From CAWHYG01 sp963833505 (GTDB taxonomy: Bacteria; Eisenbacteria; RBG-16-71-46; CAIMUX01): a DNA stretch of 64,000 bases. The position numbers and the translations under genes are program-made. The first letter of the stretch is position 1; the number at the start of each line of letters is the position of its first letter. The stretch covers positions 372,001-436,000 of the forward strand of contig CAWHYG010000006.1 in assembly GCA_963833505.1 (NCBI GenBank), read 5' to 3'. Of the stretch, positions 33,646 through 42,663 are shown piece by piece. The notes beneath the pieces were generated by a model. That model was not told the origin of the DNA. It ran no database searches and worked only from the letters and a program-made list of their open reading frames with translations.

Positions 33646-34428
33646 TCAGAAGATGAGGATGAGCTTGGTCCCTTCCGTCAACGTCGGCGCCAGGCTGCGC
33701 ACGTCCGAAGGCGACATCACGAGCGTGACCATGATCTCGTCGGTCGATTCCCGGCGGAGGATTCCCTGGAGGGTGCCGGACGACCACGACTCGAGCCAGT
33801 CGGAAACCTTCGCCCGGAACGCCTGCCAGCGCGTCAGCTCCGGCATGCCCTGGAGCACGAGAGTCAGCCGCCGATCGTAGTTGAGCATGGCCGTGACCGG
33901 ACTCGTGCGGATCGCCAGCATGAGGGCGCCGGTCGTGTCGGCGCGCGAGCGGACTGCCGCCGAATCCTTGACCGCGAGGGTCTTCGCGACCTCGAACCAA
34001 CGGTCCTCTTCCAGCTCGAATGGCGTCTGGAGCAGGTCGGCGCGCTCGTTCCCGGTGAGGAGCCTCTCGGCGTGGCGGTTCATCCTGACTTCCTGGATCG
34101 GCAGTGAAGTGAGGTCCACGCCCTGAAGCTCGAGCTCGAGCTGACGCTTCTCGAGGTCGGCCACGAGGTAGATGTTCGGGTCCTTGGCCAGGGAGAGCCG
34201 CGCCTCGAGCGCGGCGTTCTCCCGCAGAAGGCGGTCTCGCTCCTGGATCAGGTCGGAGCGATCTTCCTGCGCGGCGGAAGCTGCCGGCGGCGCGCCGGCG
34301 GCCGCCGACAATGAAGGCGCGGACAGCAACCAGCAGCCGATGGCGGCCCCGCCGATGATGAAGCTAGTAAATGTAGATCTTGGTTCCGACTTTGGAGTTC
34401 TCGTAGACCTTCTCCAGATCGGCGTCAC
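33646..34428 (-). CDS. Exported coiled-coil protein of unknown function
   Basis: Up to 260 residues, not recognised. A hydrophobic segment (FIIGGAAIGCWLLSAPSLSAAAG, ~23-45) looks like a signal peptide, followed by a coiled coil (DLIQERDRLLRENAALEARL) and an alpha/beta C-terminal region ending LTEGTKLILIF. It begins inside the 3' end of the L,D-transpeptidase gene (65-base overlap if ATG 34428 is used), so it is translationally coupled to it; a role in the envelope is inferred only from that linkage. No nearer start codon is convincing. Confidence 0.6.
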   Translation of the reverse strand: MTPIWRRSTRTPKSEPRSTFTSFIIGGAAIGCWLLSAPSLSAAAGAPPAASAAQEDRSDLIQERDRLLRENAALEARLSLAKDPNIYLVADLEKRQLELELQGVDLTSLPIQEVRMNRHAERLLTGNERADLLQTPFELEEDRWFEVAKTLAVKDSAAVRSRADTTGALMLAIRTSPVTAMLNYDRRLTLVLQGMPELTRWQAFRAKVSDWLESWSSGTLQGILRRESTDEIMVTLVMSPSDVRSLAPTLTEGTKLILIF

Positions 34429-35068
34429 CGAGCCGCACGCACCCGTGGGTCACGCTTTGTCCGAGGAATCGCTGGAAGAGCGTCCCATGAATCAGGTATC
34501 CATTCCCGAAATTGAGGCCGTACTTGCCGAGGAATCCTTCCTGGAATCGCTCTTCGGCCTGCGGTCCCGGCACCGGTTCGCCGTCCTCGATGAAGGCCCA
34601 GTCCGGCTTGACCCAGACCGGAGCGATCATCTTGTTCTTGACCGAGAAGACCCCTTTGGGCGTCGAGAAGAACCAGCGGCGCTTCCCGTTCTCGTCCAGA
34701 AGCTGCGTGTTGCTCCCCGTGGAGCAGACCGCATCGAGGAGAACCTGCGATCCCTGCCGCAGGGACAGGCGGTTCAGGGTCGTGTTGATGACGATGTAGG
34801 GGCCGTCCGGAAGCTGCTTGTCGAGTCCGGACTGGAGCTGGTCGTTCCGCTTGTGGAGCCTGGCCACGTCCGTGCGCAGGGCCTCCGTGCTCATCTGTGG
34901 TTGCGCCGGCGCCGGCGGCCCGCTCTCGGCGTGGGCGTCCTTCTTCCACTCGCATCCTGGCGAAAGAGCCAGCGCGGCGCCGATCCCGATCAGCGCGCAC
35001 CAACCCCAGAAGCCAGAAGCCCCGGCCCGGCCTGCATCCTTGCCCGGATCGGGATGACTGGACTGCAT
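34364..35068 (-). CDS. L,D-transpeptidase (YkuD domain) lipoprotein
   Basis: About 234 residues. The N-terminus has a hydrophobic segment with a lipobox-like LSPGC, then a coiled-coil stalk (EALRTDVARLHKRNDQLQ). The YkuD catalytic domain starts at YIVINTTLNRLSL and ends in the active-site signature IHGT ... GQSVTHGCVRL, with catalytic Cys and His. The usual Ser before HGC is Thr. It would form 3-3 cross-links or attach proteins to peptidoglycan. ATG 35068 follows AGAGGCAGAG. Confidence 0.88.
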   Translation of the reverse strand: MQSSHPDPGKDAGRAGASGFWGWCALIGIGAALALSPGCEWKKDAHAESGPPAPAQPQMSTEALRTDVARLHKRNDQLQSGLDKQLPDGPYIVINTTLNRLSLRQGSQVLLDAVCSTGSNTQLLDENGKRRWFFSTPKGVFSVKNKMIAPVWVKPDWAFIEDGEPVPGPQAEERFQEGFLGKYGLNFGNGYLIHGTLFQRFLGQSVTHGCVRLGDADLEKVYENSKVGTKIYIY

Positions 35069-35184
35069 GTCTCTGCCTCTTCGTTGTAAAAAGCGACGGG
35101 CTCCCGGACAGGAACCCGCCCCCTTTTTGTTGCGGGCCGATCCGGGCGGGTCGGCCCCGCCCGGAATCGGTTGACCTTGTTGCA

Positions 35185-35940
35185 CTACTTAGGCGGCGCG
35201 GGCTTCTTGGCCTTCGGCATCTTGGGCGCCTTGGGGGCCTTGGGGGCCTTCTCGCCACCGGCGGGCGCGGCGCCCGCCTTTCCACCCTTCATACTACTGA
35301 TGGACTTGCGGTTTTCAATCGCCTGCTGAACTTCCTGCATCAGGGACTGAGCCTTCTGATCCGCGGCGTTGGCCATGGAGAGCGCTTGCTTGTACTTCTC
35401 CTGGCCCTGGAGCGTCTGCACCTGAACCAGGGAAGAGTCGGTCGCGGAGAGCTCGCTCTCGATCTGCTTGAGCGCCTCGCGCGTCTCCTTGCCCCGCTTC
35501 AGGGCCTGCGCGTCCTTGCCGTTCAAAAGGTCCTTGGTCGCCTGAATGTCCTGCTTGGCCTTTGCCAGGGCGGCCTCAGCGTCCTTGCGGGCCTGCTCCT
35601 TGTTCTTGATCGCGTTCTGTTCTGCCGTCGCACCCGTCTGCTGAGCCGACAGGTAGAGGGCCTTCGCCTTCTTGTAATTGCGGAAGAGGGCGAATTTGCC
35701 GTTCTGCGTGTTCACTTCGGTGTCGGCCTTGGTCAACGAGTCCTGGGCCGCGGAGAGGTCTTGAGGCGCGTATTCCGCGGCTTCCGCCGTCTTGGCCTTC
35801 TCGATCGCCGCCTTTGCCTGGTCCGCTTCCATCTGCGGCGGCTTCTGGCATGAACTCACGCCCAGCGACAGAACCACAGCGGCGCCCAAAAGAAGCAGCG
35901 CCGACCTTGTTACCCGAACCCCCCCAAACTGACCGCGCAT
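35185..35940 (-). CDS. Coiled-coil lipoprotein with Lys/Pro-rich C-terminus
   Basis: About 251 residues. Signal peptide with lipobox (LSLGVSSC) at the start, then a long Ala/Lys/Glu/Gln-rich helical region (~30-215) with heptad character (AAIEKAKTAEAAEY, AEAALAKAKQDIQATKDLL) like DUF4398-type murein-associated lipoproteins. It ends in PKAPKAPKMPKAKKPAPPK, a basic Pro/Lys tail that could contact peptidoglycan or lipopolysaccharide phosphates. It lies 116 bases upstream of the L,D-transpeptidase gene on the same strand and may be a scaffold for it. Function not established. Confidence 0.7.
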   Translation of the reverse strand: MRGQFGGVRVTRSALLLLGAAVVLSLGVSSCQKPPQMEADQAKAAIEKAKTAEAAEYAPQDLSAAQDSLTKADTEVNTQNGKFALFRNYKKAKALYLSAQQTGATAEQNAIKNKEQARKDAEAALAKAKQDIQATKDLLNGKDAQALKRGKETREALKQIESELSATDSSLVQVQTLQGQEKYKQALSMANAADQKAQSLMQEVQQAIENRKSISSMKGGKAGAAPAGGEKAPKAPKAPKMPKAKKPAPPK

Positions 35941-36262
35941 AGACTCTCCACTCCTTTCGGATCGCCGCCTCCACTCCCCCGCGACTTGCGGAGGGGAACT
36001 GCGCGCGTGACCAGAGTCCTTCCCCGGACATCCGGCTACAAACGCTGTAGAGCAAACACTCTGGCGCACATCCCTGTCAAGGGCAAAAGTGGGCCCTTCT
36101 TTCCCGTCGTGATAGTCTCGCGGCGGTCGCGGGACGCGAAACCGGATTCTCCCCCGCAGGGAAGGCGGGATTGAGACGAACCGGTCCGCCCGCGGTCTCA
36201 CCGGGTCTGGCCGGAAGGTTCTACCCGGGACGCCTCCAGCTCGGCCCCGGAGACACCCGTCC
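35941..36262. other. Divergent intergenic region, lipoprotein operon / mutY
   Basis: 322 bases without a gene. A perfect TTGACA reads leftward at 36080-36075 but has no good -10 at normal spacing, so I do not call a promoter. The region is slightly less GC-rich around 36040-36100, as expected of a promoter region. No repeat or RNA signature seen. Confidence 0.35.
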
Positions 36263-37381
36263 ATGAAAAACGCCGCTGATCCCGCGCCCCTCCGGCATGC
36301 CCTCCTCTCCTGGTACGACCGGGACCGGCGCGATCTGCCCTGGAGGCGCACCCACGACCCGTACGCGATCTGGGTTTCCGAGGTGATGCTCCAGCAGACG
36401 CGGGCGGAAGTCGTGGCGCTTCGATTTCCCGCGTTTCTGGCCGAGTTTCCGGATGTCCGGAGCCTGGCGGCGGCCTCCGAAGAGAAGGTGCTCTCCCTCT
36501 GGTCCGGGCTCGGATACTACTCCCGGGCGCGGAACCTGAGGCTTGGAGCCGCGGTGGTGCGCGACCGCCACGCCGGAAGCTTCCCGCGGGAAATTCCGGA
36601 AGCCGTCGCCATTCCCGGCGTCGGGCGCTACACCGCGAGAGCAGTCCTCTCCATCGCCTACGGACTGCCGGAAGCGGTGGTGGACGGGAACGTCCGGAGG
36701 GTTCTCTCCCGCCTCCACCGCCTGGAGCCGCCGCTCGACGCCTCGCCCAAACACCTCGCCGCGCTGGCCGAATGGCTCCTCGATGCGGCCAGACCGGGAG
36801 ATTTCAATCAGGCCATGATGGAGCTCGGAGCCCGCATCTGCCTTCCCCGCGGCCCCCGCTGCGCGGAGTGCCCTCTGACGCCCGGCTGCGGCGCTCGGAA
36901 GCACGGGGATCCCGAGGCCTACCCGAAGCCCCCGGCGCGGCGGGCCGTCATCGCGCTCGATCTGACGGTGGCGCTCCTCCGCGACGATCGGCACCGCCTG
37001 CTGCTCGAGAGGGGCCGGTGGCCGCTTCTCCCGCGCCTCTGGCTGCCGCCGGTGCTGGAAGACGGGAATTCCGATGGATCACGGGCCGCCGTTCCCAAGC
37101 CGTCTCCGCGGTTGACCGCGCTCCTTCGCCAGGCGTCCCTGGAAGACATCGGCGGTTTCCGCCACCAGATCACGCACCATCGATTGCGTTTCCGCGTGCG
37201 GAGCGGCCGGATCGCCTCCGATTCCCGCCGTCTACCGGAAGGCTGCCGTCTGGCCGATGACGAGACGATCCTGAGCCTCGGCCGATCGAGCGTGCTGGCC
37301 AAGGCTCTCGCGGTGGAAGCTAGCCCAACTTCCGCAGTTCGAGCCGGATTTTCGGTATTTTCGGGGCTGACGAGCGCGTAA
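36263..37381 (+). CDS. mutY: A/G-specific adenine glycosylase MutY, C-terminus supplied by an insertion sequence
   Basis: 372 residues. Catalytic helix with VMLQQTRAEVV, helix-hairpin-helix IPGVGRYTARA followed by the catalytic Asp in AVVDGNVRRVL, the 4Fe-4S cluster CLPRGPRCAECPLTPGC, and a C-terminal NUDIX-like domain (ALDLTVALLRDDRHRLLLERG) that recognises 8-oxoguanine. It removes adenine mispaired with 8-oxoG. At 37320 the reading frame runs into the left end of the IS1634-family element, so the last ~20 residues (SPTSAVRAGFSVFSGLTSA) are IS-encoded. The core is intact and the enzyme is probably functional. Confidence 0.92.
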   Translation: MKNAADPAPLRHALLSWYDRDRRDLPWRRTHDPYAIWVSEVMLQQTRAEVVALRFPAFLAEFPDVRSLAAASEEKVLSLWSGLGYYSRARNLRLGAAVVRDRHAGSFPREIPEAVAIPGVGRYTARAVLSIAYGLPEAVVDGNVRRVLSRLHRLEPPLDASPKHLAALAEWLLDAARPGDFNQAMMELGARICLPRGPRCAECPLTPGCGARKHGDPEAYPKPPARRAVIALDLTVALLRDDRHRLLLERGRWPLLPRLWLPPVLEDGNSDGSRAAVPKPSPRLTALLRQASLEDIGGFRHQITHHRLRFRVRSGRIASDSRRLPEGCRLADDETILSLGRSSVLAKALAVEASPTSAVRAGFSVFSGLTSA

Positions 37382-39319
37382 CTCGTTGGCCCGGCGTTCC
37401 GGGGGCCGTAAATCTCGATGTAGTGCCGACCTACCCCGTTGCACCGGCCTGCTTGCGGGTTTAGATCTGAGGGTCGGAGAACAGGGATGTACCTTCGGCA
37501 CTCGACCCGGCGCAAAGACGGCAAGACGCACATCTACTGGCGTCTGGTCCGATCGGTCCGTCGCAACGGGAAGGTGATTCAGGAGACGGTAGCCCAGCTT
37601 GGCGAACTGGACGCGCGGGGACGGGCCGACGCTCGGGCACTGGCTCAGGCGATCACGGGGCGGCCGCGGCAACCGGAGCTGTTCGAGGACCGATCCGAGA
37701 ATGTCGCAGTTCCTGTGCAACTGAATCGGATCCGTATCGAGCGGGGTCGATCCTTCGGTGACGTGTGGCTGGGTTGGACACTTTGGCGGGCGTTGCATCT
37801 GGACGAGGTTTGCCGGGAGCTGATTCCGGAAGGTCGAGAAGGCGCCCCCTGGCCGTTGATCGCCGCGATCCTGGTGATCGCGCGTCTTTGTCAGCCTTCG
37901 AGCGAGTTGTCTATAGCCGAGACCTGGTACCGGGGCACGGCCTTGGAGGATCTGCTGGGCCTGGAAAGCGAGCGGATCAACGACGACCGGCTCTATCGGG
38001 CTCTGGATCGACTCCTACCCCATAAGCGCGAGATCGAACAGCACCTGGTGCGCCGGCTGGGTGAACTCTTTGTGCTCGACTACGACCTTCTCCTTTATGA
38101 CGTGACCAGCACCTACTTCGAGGGACTGGCGGTGCAGAACCCCCTGGCTCAGCGGGGATACAGCCGGGATCACCGGCCGGACTGCAAGCAGGTATGTATC
38201 GCCCTGGTGGTCACGCGCGAGGGGATGCCACTCGGCTATGAGGTCTTCCCGGGCAATCGGACCGACGTCACGACCGTGGAAGAGATCGTGGAAACGATGG
38301 AGGAGCGCTTCGGCTTGGCCAAGCGGATCTGGGTAATGGACCGCGGCATGACCAGCGCGGAGAACCTGGAGTGGCTGCAGCAGACCGGACGACGCTATCT
38401 GATCGGAACCCCTCGCGGAGAGGTGAGGAAGTGGAGCCGCCAAATCTCCGAAGCGGGTGACTGGAGAACGGTGCGGGAGGGGCTCGAGGTTAAGCTCTGC
38501 CGCGGTCCCGACGGTAAGGAGACCTTCGTGCTCTGTCGATCGGCCGACCGGCAGGTCAAGGAACAGGCCATGCACCAACGCTTCTGCACCCGCCTCGAAG
38601 AAGGGCTACGCCGGATGGGAAATCGTATCGAGCGAGCCCGAACCGTTCTCGATCGCGGGAAGATCGAGCGACAGATCGGACGACTTCTGGAACGCAACGC
38701 ACGTTCCGCCGGCCGCTACCGCATCTCGCTGTCCGGGGATCCCGCTCGAGCTTCACGCTTGAGCCTGAACTGGTCCGTACAACCTGAGTGGGACGAATGG
38801 GCCAAGTACAGCGAAGGCGCCTACATCTTGCGAACCAACATCGCCGACTGGACGCCGGAATCGCTCTGGACGACCTACATCCAGCTGACTCAGGCGGAGG
38901 CCGCCTTCCGCATTCACAAGAGCAACCTCTCCCTGCGTCCGATCTGGCATCAGAAGGCCGAACGGGTCCAGGCCCACATCCTGGTCTGCTTCCTCTCCTA
39001 TGTCTTGTGGAAGACCTTGGAGCAATGGCAGAGCCGGGCGGGACTGGGCCACAGCCCGCGGACCGTGCTGCAGGAGCTGAGCCGGATCCAGAGCTCGGAC
39101 GTTGTGCTTCCCACCGCCGATGGGACCGGTCGGGAGCTGCGCATTCGATGCGTCGTCCGACCGGAGAAAGCCCAGGCCATCCTGCTCGATCGCCTGGGCC
39201 TGACGCTGCCGGAGCGGCTCAAGATCCCGGCCCACCTGGCCAAAATGTAGTGCCGACTTCGACCGCTAAGTCGTTGAAAAACCTAGTTTCGACCCCTCGA
39301 ACTGCGGAAGTTGGGCTAG
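37320..39319 (+). mobile_element. IS1634-family insertion sequence, 2000 bp
   Basis: Perfect 24-bp terminal inverted repeats: left 37320-37343 begins CTAGCCCAACTTCC; right 39296-39319 is its exact reverse complement. The element encodes a single transposase. A 13-base direct repeat ATGTAGTGCCGAC occurs just inside both ends (37418-37430 and 39245-39257), the second containing the transposase stop. Flanking bases (GGAAG left, GGATC right) do not form a target duplication, so the flanks were rearranged after insertion or a deletion accompanied it. It sits between convergent mutY and pdxT and ends both reading frames. Confidence 0.92.
37487..39250 (+). CDS. IS1634-family DDE transposase
   Basis: About 587 residues. 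DDE residues are visible: first Asp in LLYDVTSTYFEG, second in IWVMDRGMTSAENL, and the Glu in TQAEAAFRIHKSNLSL followed by the RPIWHQ motif of this family. The N-terminus (MYLRHSTRRKDGKTHIYWRL) matches the start of IS1634-type proteins. ATG 37487 follows GGAGAACAGGG. The frame is intact and the inverted repeats perfect, so the element may still move. Confidence 0.95.
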   Translation: MYLRHSTRRKDGKTHIYWRLVRSVRRNGKVIQETVAQLGELDARGRADARALAQAITGRPRQPELFEDRSENVAVPVQLNRIRIERGRSFGDVWLGWTLWRALHLDEVCRELIPEGREGAPWPLIAAILVIARLCQPSSELSIAETWYRGTALEDLLGLESERINDDRLYRALDRLLPHKREIEQHLVRRLGELFVLDYDLLLYDVTSTYFEGLAVQNPLAQRGYSRDHRPDCKQVCIALVVTREGMPLGYEVFPGNRTDVTTVEEIVETMEERFGLAKRIWVMDRGMTSAENLEWLQQTGRRYLIGTPRGEVRKWSRQISEAGDWRTVREGLEVKLCRGPDGKETFVLCRSADRQVKEQAMHQRFCTRLEEGLRRMGNRIERARTVLDRGKIERQIGRLLERNARSAGRYRISLSGDPARASRLSLNWSVQPEWDEWAKYSEGAYILRTNIADWTPESLWTTYIQLTQAEAAFRIHKSNLSLRPIWHQKAERVQAHILVCFLSYVLWKTLEQWQSRAGLGHSPRTVLQELSRIQSSDVVLPTADGTGRELRIRCVVRPEKAQAILLDRLGLTLPERLKIPAHLAKM

Positions 39320-40128
39320 GGATCCGGATGCCGGATCAGGTCGAGCAGGAACGCATGGACCCGGCGATCCCGGCTCATCTCGGGATGCCAGGTTCCGGCC
39401 AGGATCCGATCCTTGAGGATGAGCACCGGCTCTTCGCCGAGCCGTCCGAGAATCCTCACGCCGGGACCGACCTTCCGGATCCGGGGCGCGCGGATGAAGA
39501 CCATCTCGGTCGGATCTCCCGGCCCGCGTCCGCCGTCGGATAGGAAGAGCCGGCCGTCGGCGATGAAGCTGTCCACCTGACGACCATAGGCGTTGCGTTC
39601 GACCGTGACGTCGATCAGGCCCATGCTCTCCTGCTCCGGCGCGACCACCCGCGTCGCCAGCAGGATGAGCCCCGCGCAGGTGCCGAAGAGAACGCCCCCG
39701 CGCGCGTGGAACTCGCGCAGCGCAGAATCCATCTTCTCCGGCCGGAGCAGGCGGAGGAGGGCCGTGCTTTCGCCTCCCGGAAGCACCAGGCCCTCCAGAC
39801 CGTCGAAATCGCGCGGCACGCGGACTTCCCGCACCAGGGCGCCCAGCTCCGCCAGGGCGTTGCCGTGTGCGGCGAAATCGCCCTGAAGCGCCAGCACGCC
39901 GACGATCGGCCTTTCCGCGGGCTTCGGCGCGATCAGTGCGGGTGTCCGCTCCGGCACGACCGGCGCAGACTCCGGCACTCGCGTGGGCGGCGACTTCGGC
40001 ACCGGCACGACCGGCGCGGTTTCCCGCTCCGGCGCGTCCGATGTGGTTTTCGGCGCCGGCGCGACCGGCGCCGCCGGTTGTTCCTCCGCCTTCCTGATCA
40101 CGCGCTTCTCCTGCCGCTCACCATCCAC
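39316..40128 (-). CDS. pdxT: Pyridoxal 5'-phosphate synthase glutaminase subunit PdxT
   Basis: 270 residues, of which the last ~195 are the standard amidotransferase: GVLALQGDFAAH start, PGGESTALLRLL, catalytic Cys in GVLFGTCAGLILLA and His-Glu in TWHPEMS. It supplies ammonia to PdxS. The first ~72 residues are an unusual Pro/Ala/Val-rich extension with repeated APV(A/V)P units, absent from typical PdxT. The stop codon TAG is provided by the right inverted repeat of the insertion sequence. The start overlaps the pdxS stop by 11 bases, implying coupling. Confidence 0.93.
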   Translation of the reverse strand: MDGERQEKRVIRKAEEQPAAPVAPAPKTTSDAPERETAPVVPVPKSPPTRVPESAPVVPERTPALIAPKPAERPIVGVLALQGDFAAHGNALAELGALVREVRVPRDFDGLEGLVLPGGESTALLRLLRPEKMDSALREFHARGGVLFGTCAGLILLATRVVAPEQESMGLIDVTVERNAYGRQVDSFIADGRLFLSDGGRGPGDPTEMVFIRAPRIRKVGPGVRILGRLGEEPVLILKDRILAGTWHPEMSRDRRVHAFLLDLIRHPDP

Positions 40129-41011
40129 GGGTCTGCAGCAGTTCGGAAGGCTCCATCTTGGCCACGTCGAGACCCGGCATGGCTTCGCCCAGGTCCTCCG
40201 AGACCCGCGCCAGCACCTCCGGCTCGCGGAAATGGGTCGCGGCCTGGACGATGGCCCGGGCGCGCACCGCGGGATCCTCTGACTTGAAGATTCCCGAACC
40301 GACGAAGACCGACTCGGCGCCGAGCTGCATCATGAGCGCGGCATCGGCCGGAGTGGCGATTCCTCCGGCGCTGAAGTTCGGGACCGGGAGCTTGCCGGTC
40401 CGGGCCACGAGCCGCACCAGCTCGTAGGGCGCGCCGATATCCTTGGCCCGGGCCATCAGCTCCTCGTCGCGCAGGATGGTCAGCTCCCGCAGCCCCCGCA
40501 TGATGGCGCGCATGTGGCGCACGGCTTCGACCACGTTGCCGGTGCCGGCTTCCCCTTTGGTGCGGATCATGGCCGCGCCTTCGCCGATCCGGCGCAGCGC
40601 TTCTCCGAGATCGCGGCAGCCGCAAACGAAGGGAACCTTGAAGGCGTGCTTGTCGACGTGATGCGCCTCGTCGGCCGGCGTCAAGACCTCGCTCTCGTCG
40701 ATGAAGTCGACGCCCAGCGCCTCGAGGATCTGCGCCTCGACGAAGTGGCCGATCCGGCACTTGGCCATCACCGGGATCGAGACGGCCGCCATGATCTCCT
40801 TGATCTTCTTCGGGCTGGCCATGCGGGCGACTCCACCGTCGCGCCGGATGTCGGCCGGCACGCGCTCGAGCGCCATGACGGCCACGGCGCCGGCCTCTTC
40901 CGCGATCCGGGCGTGGTCGGCGTTGACCACGTCCATGATCACGCCCCCCTTGAGCATCTCGGCCAGGCCGGTCTTGAGCCGCAAGCTGCCGGATTCCATC
41001 TTCGAGTCCAT
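40118..41011 (-). CDS. pdxS: Pyridoxal 5'-phosphate synthase subunit PdxS
   Basis: About 297 residues of a TIM barrel, normal length. Substrate and Schiff-base motifs: MDVVNADHARIAEEAGA, VMALERVPADIRRDGGVARM, KCRIGHFVEAQILEALGVDFIDESEVLTPAD and IRTKGEAGTGN with the catalytic Lys residues. With PdxT it makes PLP from ribose 5-phosphate, glyceraldehyde 3-phosphate and glutamine. AGGAGG precedes ATG 41011. Lies 84 bases after the MocR-type regulator on the same strand. Confidence 0.97.
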   Translation of the reverse strand: MDSKMESGSLRLKTGLAEMLKGGVIMDVVNADHARIAEEAGAVAVMALERVPADIRRDGGVARMASPKKIKEIMAAVSIPVMAKCRIGHFVEAQILEALGVDFIDESEVLTPADEAHHVDKHAFKVPFVCGCRDLGEALRRIGEGAAMIRTKGEAGTGNVVEAVRHMRAIMRGLRELTILRDEELMARAKDIGAPYELVRLVARTGKLPVPNFSAGGIATPADAALMMQLGAESVFVGSGIFKSEDPAVRARAIVQAATHFREPEVLARVSEDLGEAMPGLDVAKMEPSELLQTRGW

Positions 41012-41094
41012 GCCGCACCTCCTGTCGTGATCGATCACACCGGGCGGAGAATCCGCGTTCTCCGGCCCGCCTGCCGTTTCAACAAACCGCCGTC

Positions 41095-42648
41095 TCAGAA
41101 AAACGGCCCGGCCCTCGCGGCCGGCCGGCCCCGGGACAGGCTCGCCTTGAGCAGGCGCCCCAGGATCCGGATCCCCTCTTGAATCCGGGGTTCGGTCTCC
41201 CGGATGTACGAAAGCCGGAAACCATCCGCACCGCCGCTTTCGGGATGGAAGTACGCCCCGGGCGAGAAGTCCACGCCCTCGCGGCGCGCCTGCTGCAGCA
41301 GGTCGAACGACTCCACGCCCGGCGGCAGATGGACCCAGAGAGTCAGACCTCCGCGCGGCCGCGTCCAGCGGACCTCCTCGGGAAACTCCTCTTCCATCGC
41401 CTGGAGCATCAGGCGAAGGCGCGACCCGTAGATTTCGCGCACGCGGTCGAGGTGCCGGTCGAGCAGCCCGCGCCGGCAGTAGAGATCCATCGCGCACTGG
41501 ACCAGGAGGCCGGAGGAGAAATCCGCCATCTGCTTCAACTCACGCAGGGGCGAGATCAGCGGCCCGGGAACCGCGAGCCAGCCGAGCCGCAGCCCCGGGA
41601 AAAGGATCTTGGAGAAGCTGCCGAGGAGAACCACCAGATCGTCCTGGTCCGTGGCCTTCACCGGGACCGGCGGCGCGCCTTCGTAGTAGAGGTCGGCGTC
41701 AAACTGGTCCTCGATCAAGGGCACGCGGTGGCGCCCGCAGATCTCGAGCAGCGGGGCGACGCGCTCGGGCGCGAGGCTGAGCCCGGTCGGGTTCTGGAAG
41801 TGCGGCATGAGATAGAGGGCCCGGGGGTGATGGCGCCGGCAGGTCTCCTCGAGCGCGTCCAGGCGGATCCCGCCCTGGTCCAACGGCACTCCGGGCGTCC
41901 TGACGCCGTTCGCCTGGAAGAGGCGGAATCCGTTCAGGTAGCCCGGCTCCTCCACGGCCACGCAATCTCCTTCGCGGAAGAAGAGCCGAGAGACGAGATC
42001 GAGACCTTGCTGGGATCCGCTGACGATGAGGATGCCTTCCGGCGAGGTCCGGACTCCGCGGGCGGAGAGGCGAGCGGCAACCCACTCCCGGAGCGGTCCG
42101 TAGCCTTCGGGCGGACCATAGTCGAGGGCCTGGGGCCCCTGGGTGCGGAAGACCTCGTCCATGATGGAGCGGAAGTCCTCCGCCGGGAAGAACGAGGGAT
42201 CGGCGGTGGCGCCCGTGAAACGGATCGAATCTGCCGGCGCGGGAATCTGCGTCCAGTAGCGCCACACCTCCGGCAGGAACTCGGCGCGACGCCGGAGGAT
42301 CGCCTCCCAGGCGAAAGGACCGGAATGCGCCGGACGGTTCGCGCCGTCTTTGTCGGGGGCCGGCGGAAAATCCTCAGGTCCTGTCCGTGAACCCGCCAGC
42401 GGCGGGGAATCGCTCACGAACGTCCCCTGCCCTACGCCGGAGGTGACCCAGCCCTGTAGAGACAGCAGCTCGAATGCCTGGACCACGGTCTTGCGGTGCA
42501 CGCCGAGCAGCTTCGAGATCTCACGGGTCGAGGGCAGCTTGACGCCGGCGCCGAGGCGTCCCTTCGCCACTGCGTCCATCACTCCGACCGCGATCTGCTT
42601 GTAGAGCGGATCCGGTAGCGATCGGTCCACCGACAGGTCGAGCTTCAC
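41095..42648 (-). CDS. MocR/PdxR-family transcriptional regulator (GntR HTH fused to aminotransferase fold)
   Basis: 517 residues. N-terminal winged helix (LPSTREISKLLGVHRKTVVQAFELL, residues ~38-62) and a C-terminal fold-type I aminotransferase domain with the PLP Lys in LLGSFSKILFPGLRLGW and the conserved Arg in GFRLSYI. MocR proteins sense PLP; those next to pdxST (PdxR) control vitamin B6 synthesis, and this placement makes that role probable. The start is GTG (42648). Unusually it is co-directional with pdxST rather than divergent, so it may head the operon. Confidence 0.88.
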   Translation of the reverse strand: MKLDLSVDRSLPDPLYKQIAVGVMDAVAKGRLGAGVKLPSTREISKLLGVHRKTVVQAFELLSLQGWVTSGVGQGTFVSDSPPLAGSRTGPEDFPPAPDKDGANRPAHSGPFAWEAILRRRAEFLPEVWRYWTQIPAPADSIRFTGATADPSFFPAEDFRSIMDEVFRTQGPQALDYGPPEGYGPLREWVAARLSARGVRTSPEGILIVSGSQQGLDLVSRLFFREGDCVAVEEPGYLNGFRLFQANGVRTPGVPLDQGGIRLDALEETCRRHHPRALYLMPHFQNPTGLSLAPERVAPLLEICGRHRVPLIEDQFDADLYYEGAPPVPVKATDQDDLVVLLGSFSKILFPGLRLGWLAVPGPLISPLRELKQMADFSSGLLVQCAMDLYCRRGLLDRHLDRVREIYGSRLRLMLQAMEEEFPEEVRWTRPRGGLTLWVHLPPGVESFDLLQQARREGVDFSPGAYFHPESGGADGFRLSYIRETEPRIQEGIRILGRLLKASLSRGRPAARAGPFF

Positions 42649-42663
42649 TTCACCCCCAAGGAG

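Noticed and set aside
36052..36080. Promoter for the coiled-coil lipoprotein with a perfect TTGACA
   Set aside because: No acceptable -10 hexamer at 16-18 bases on the minus strand.
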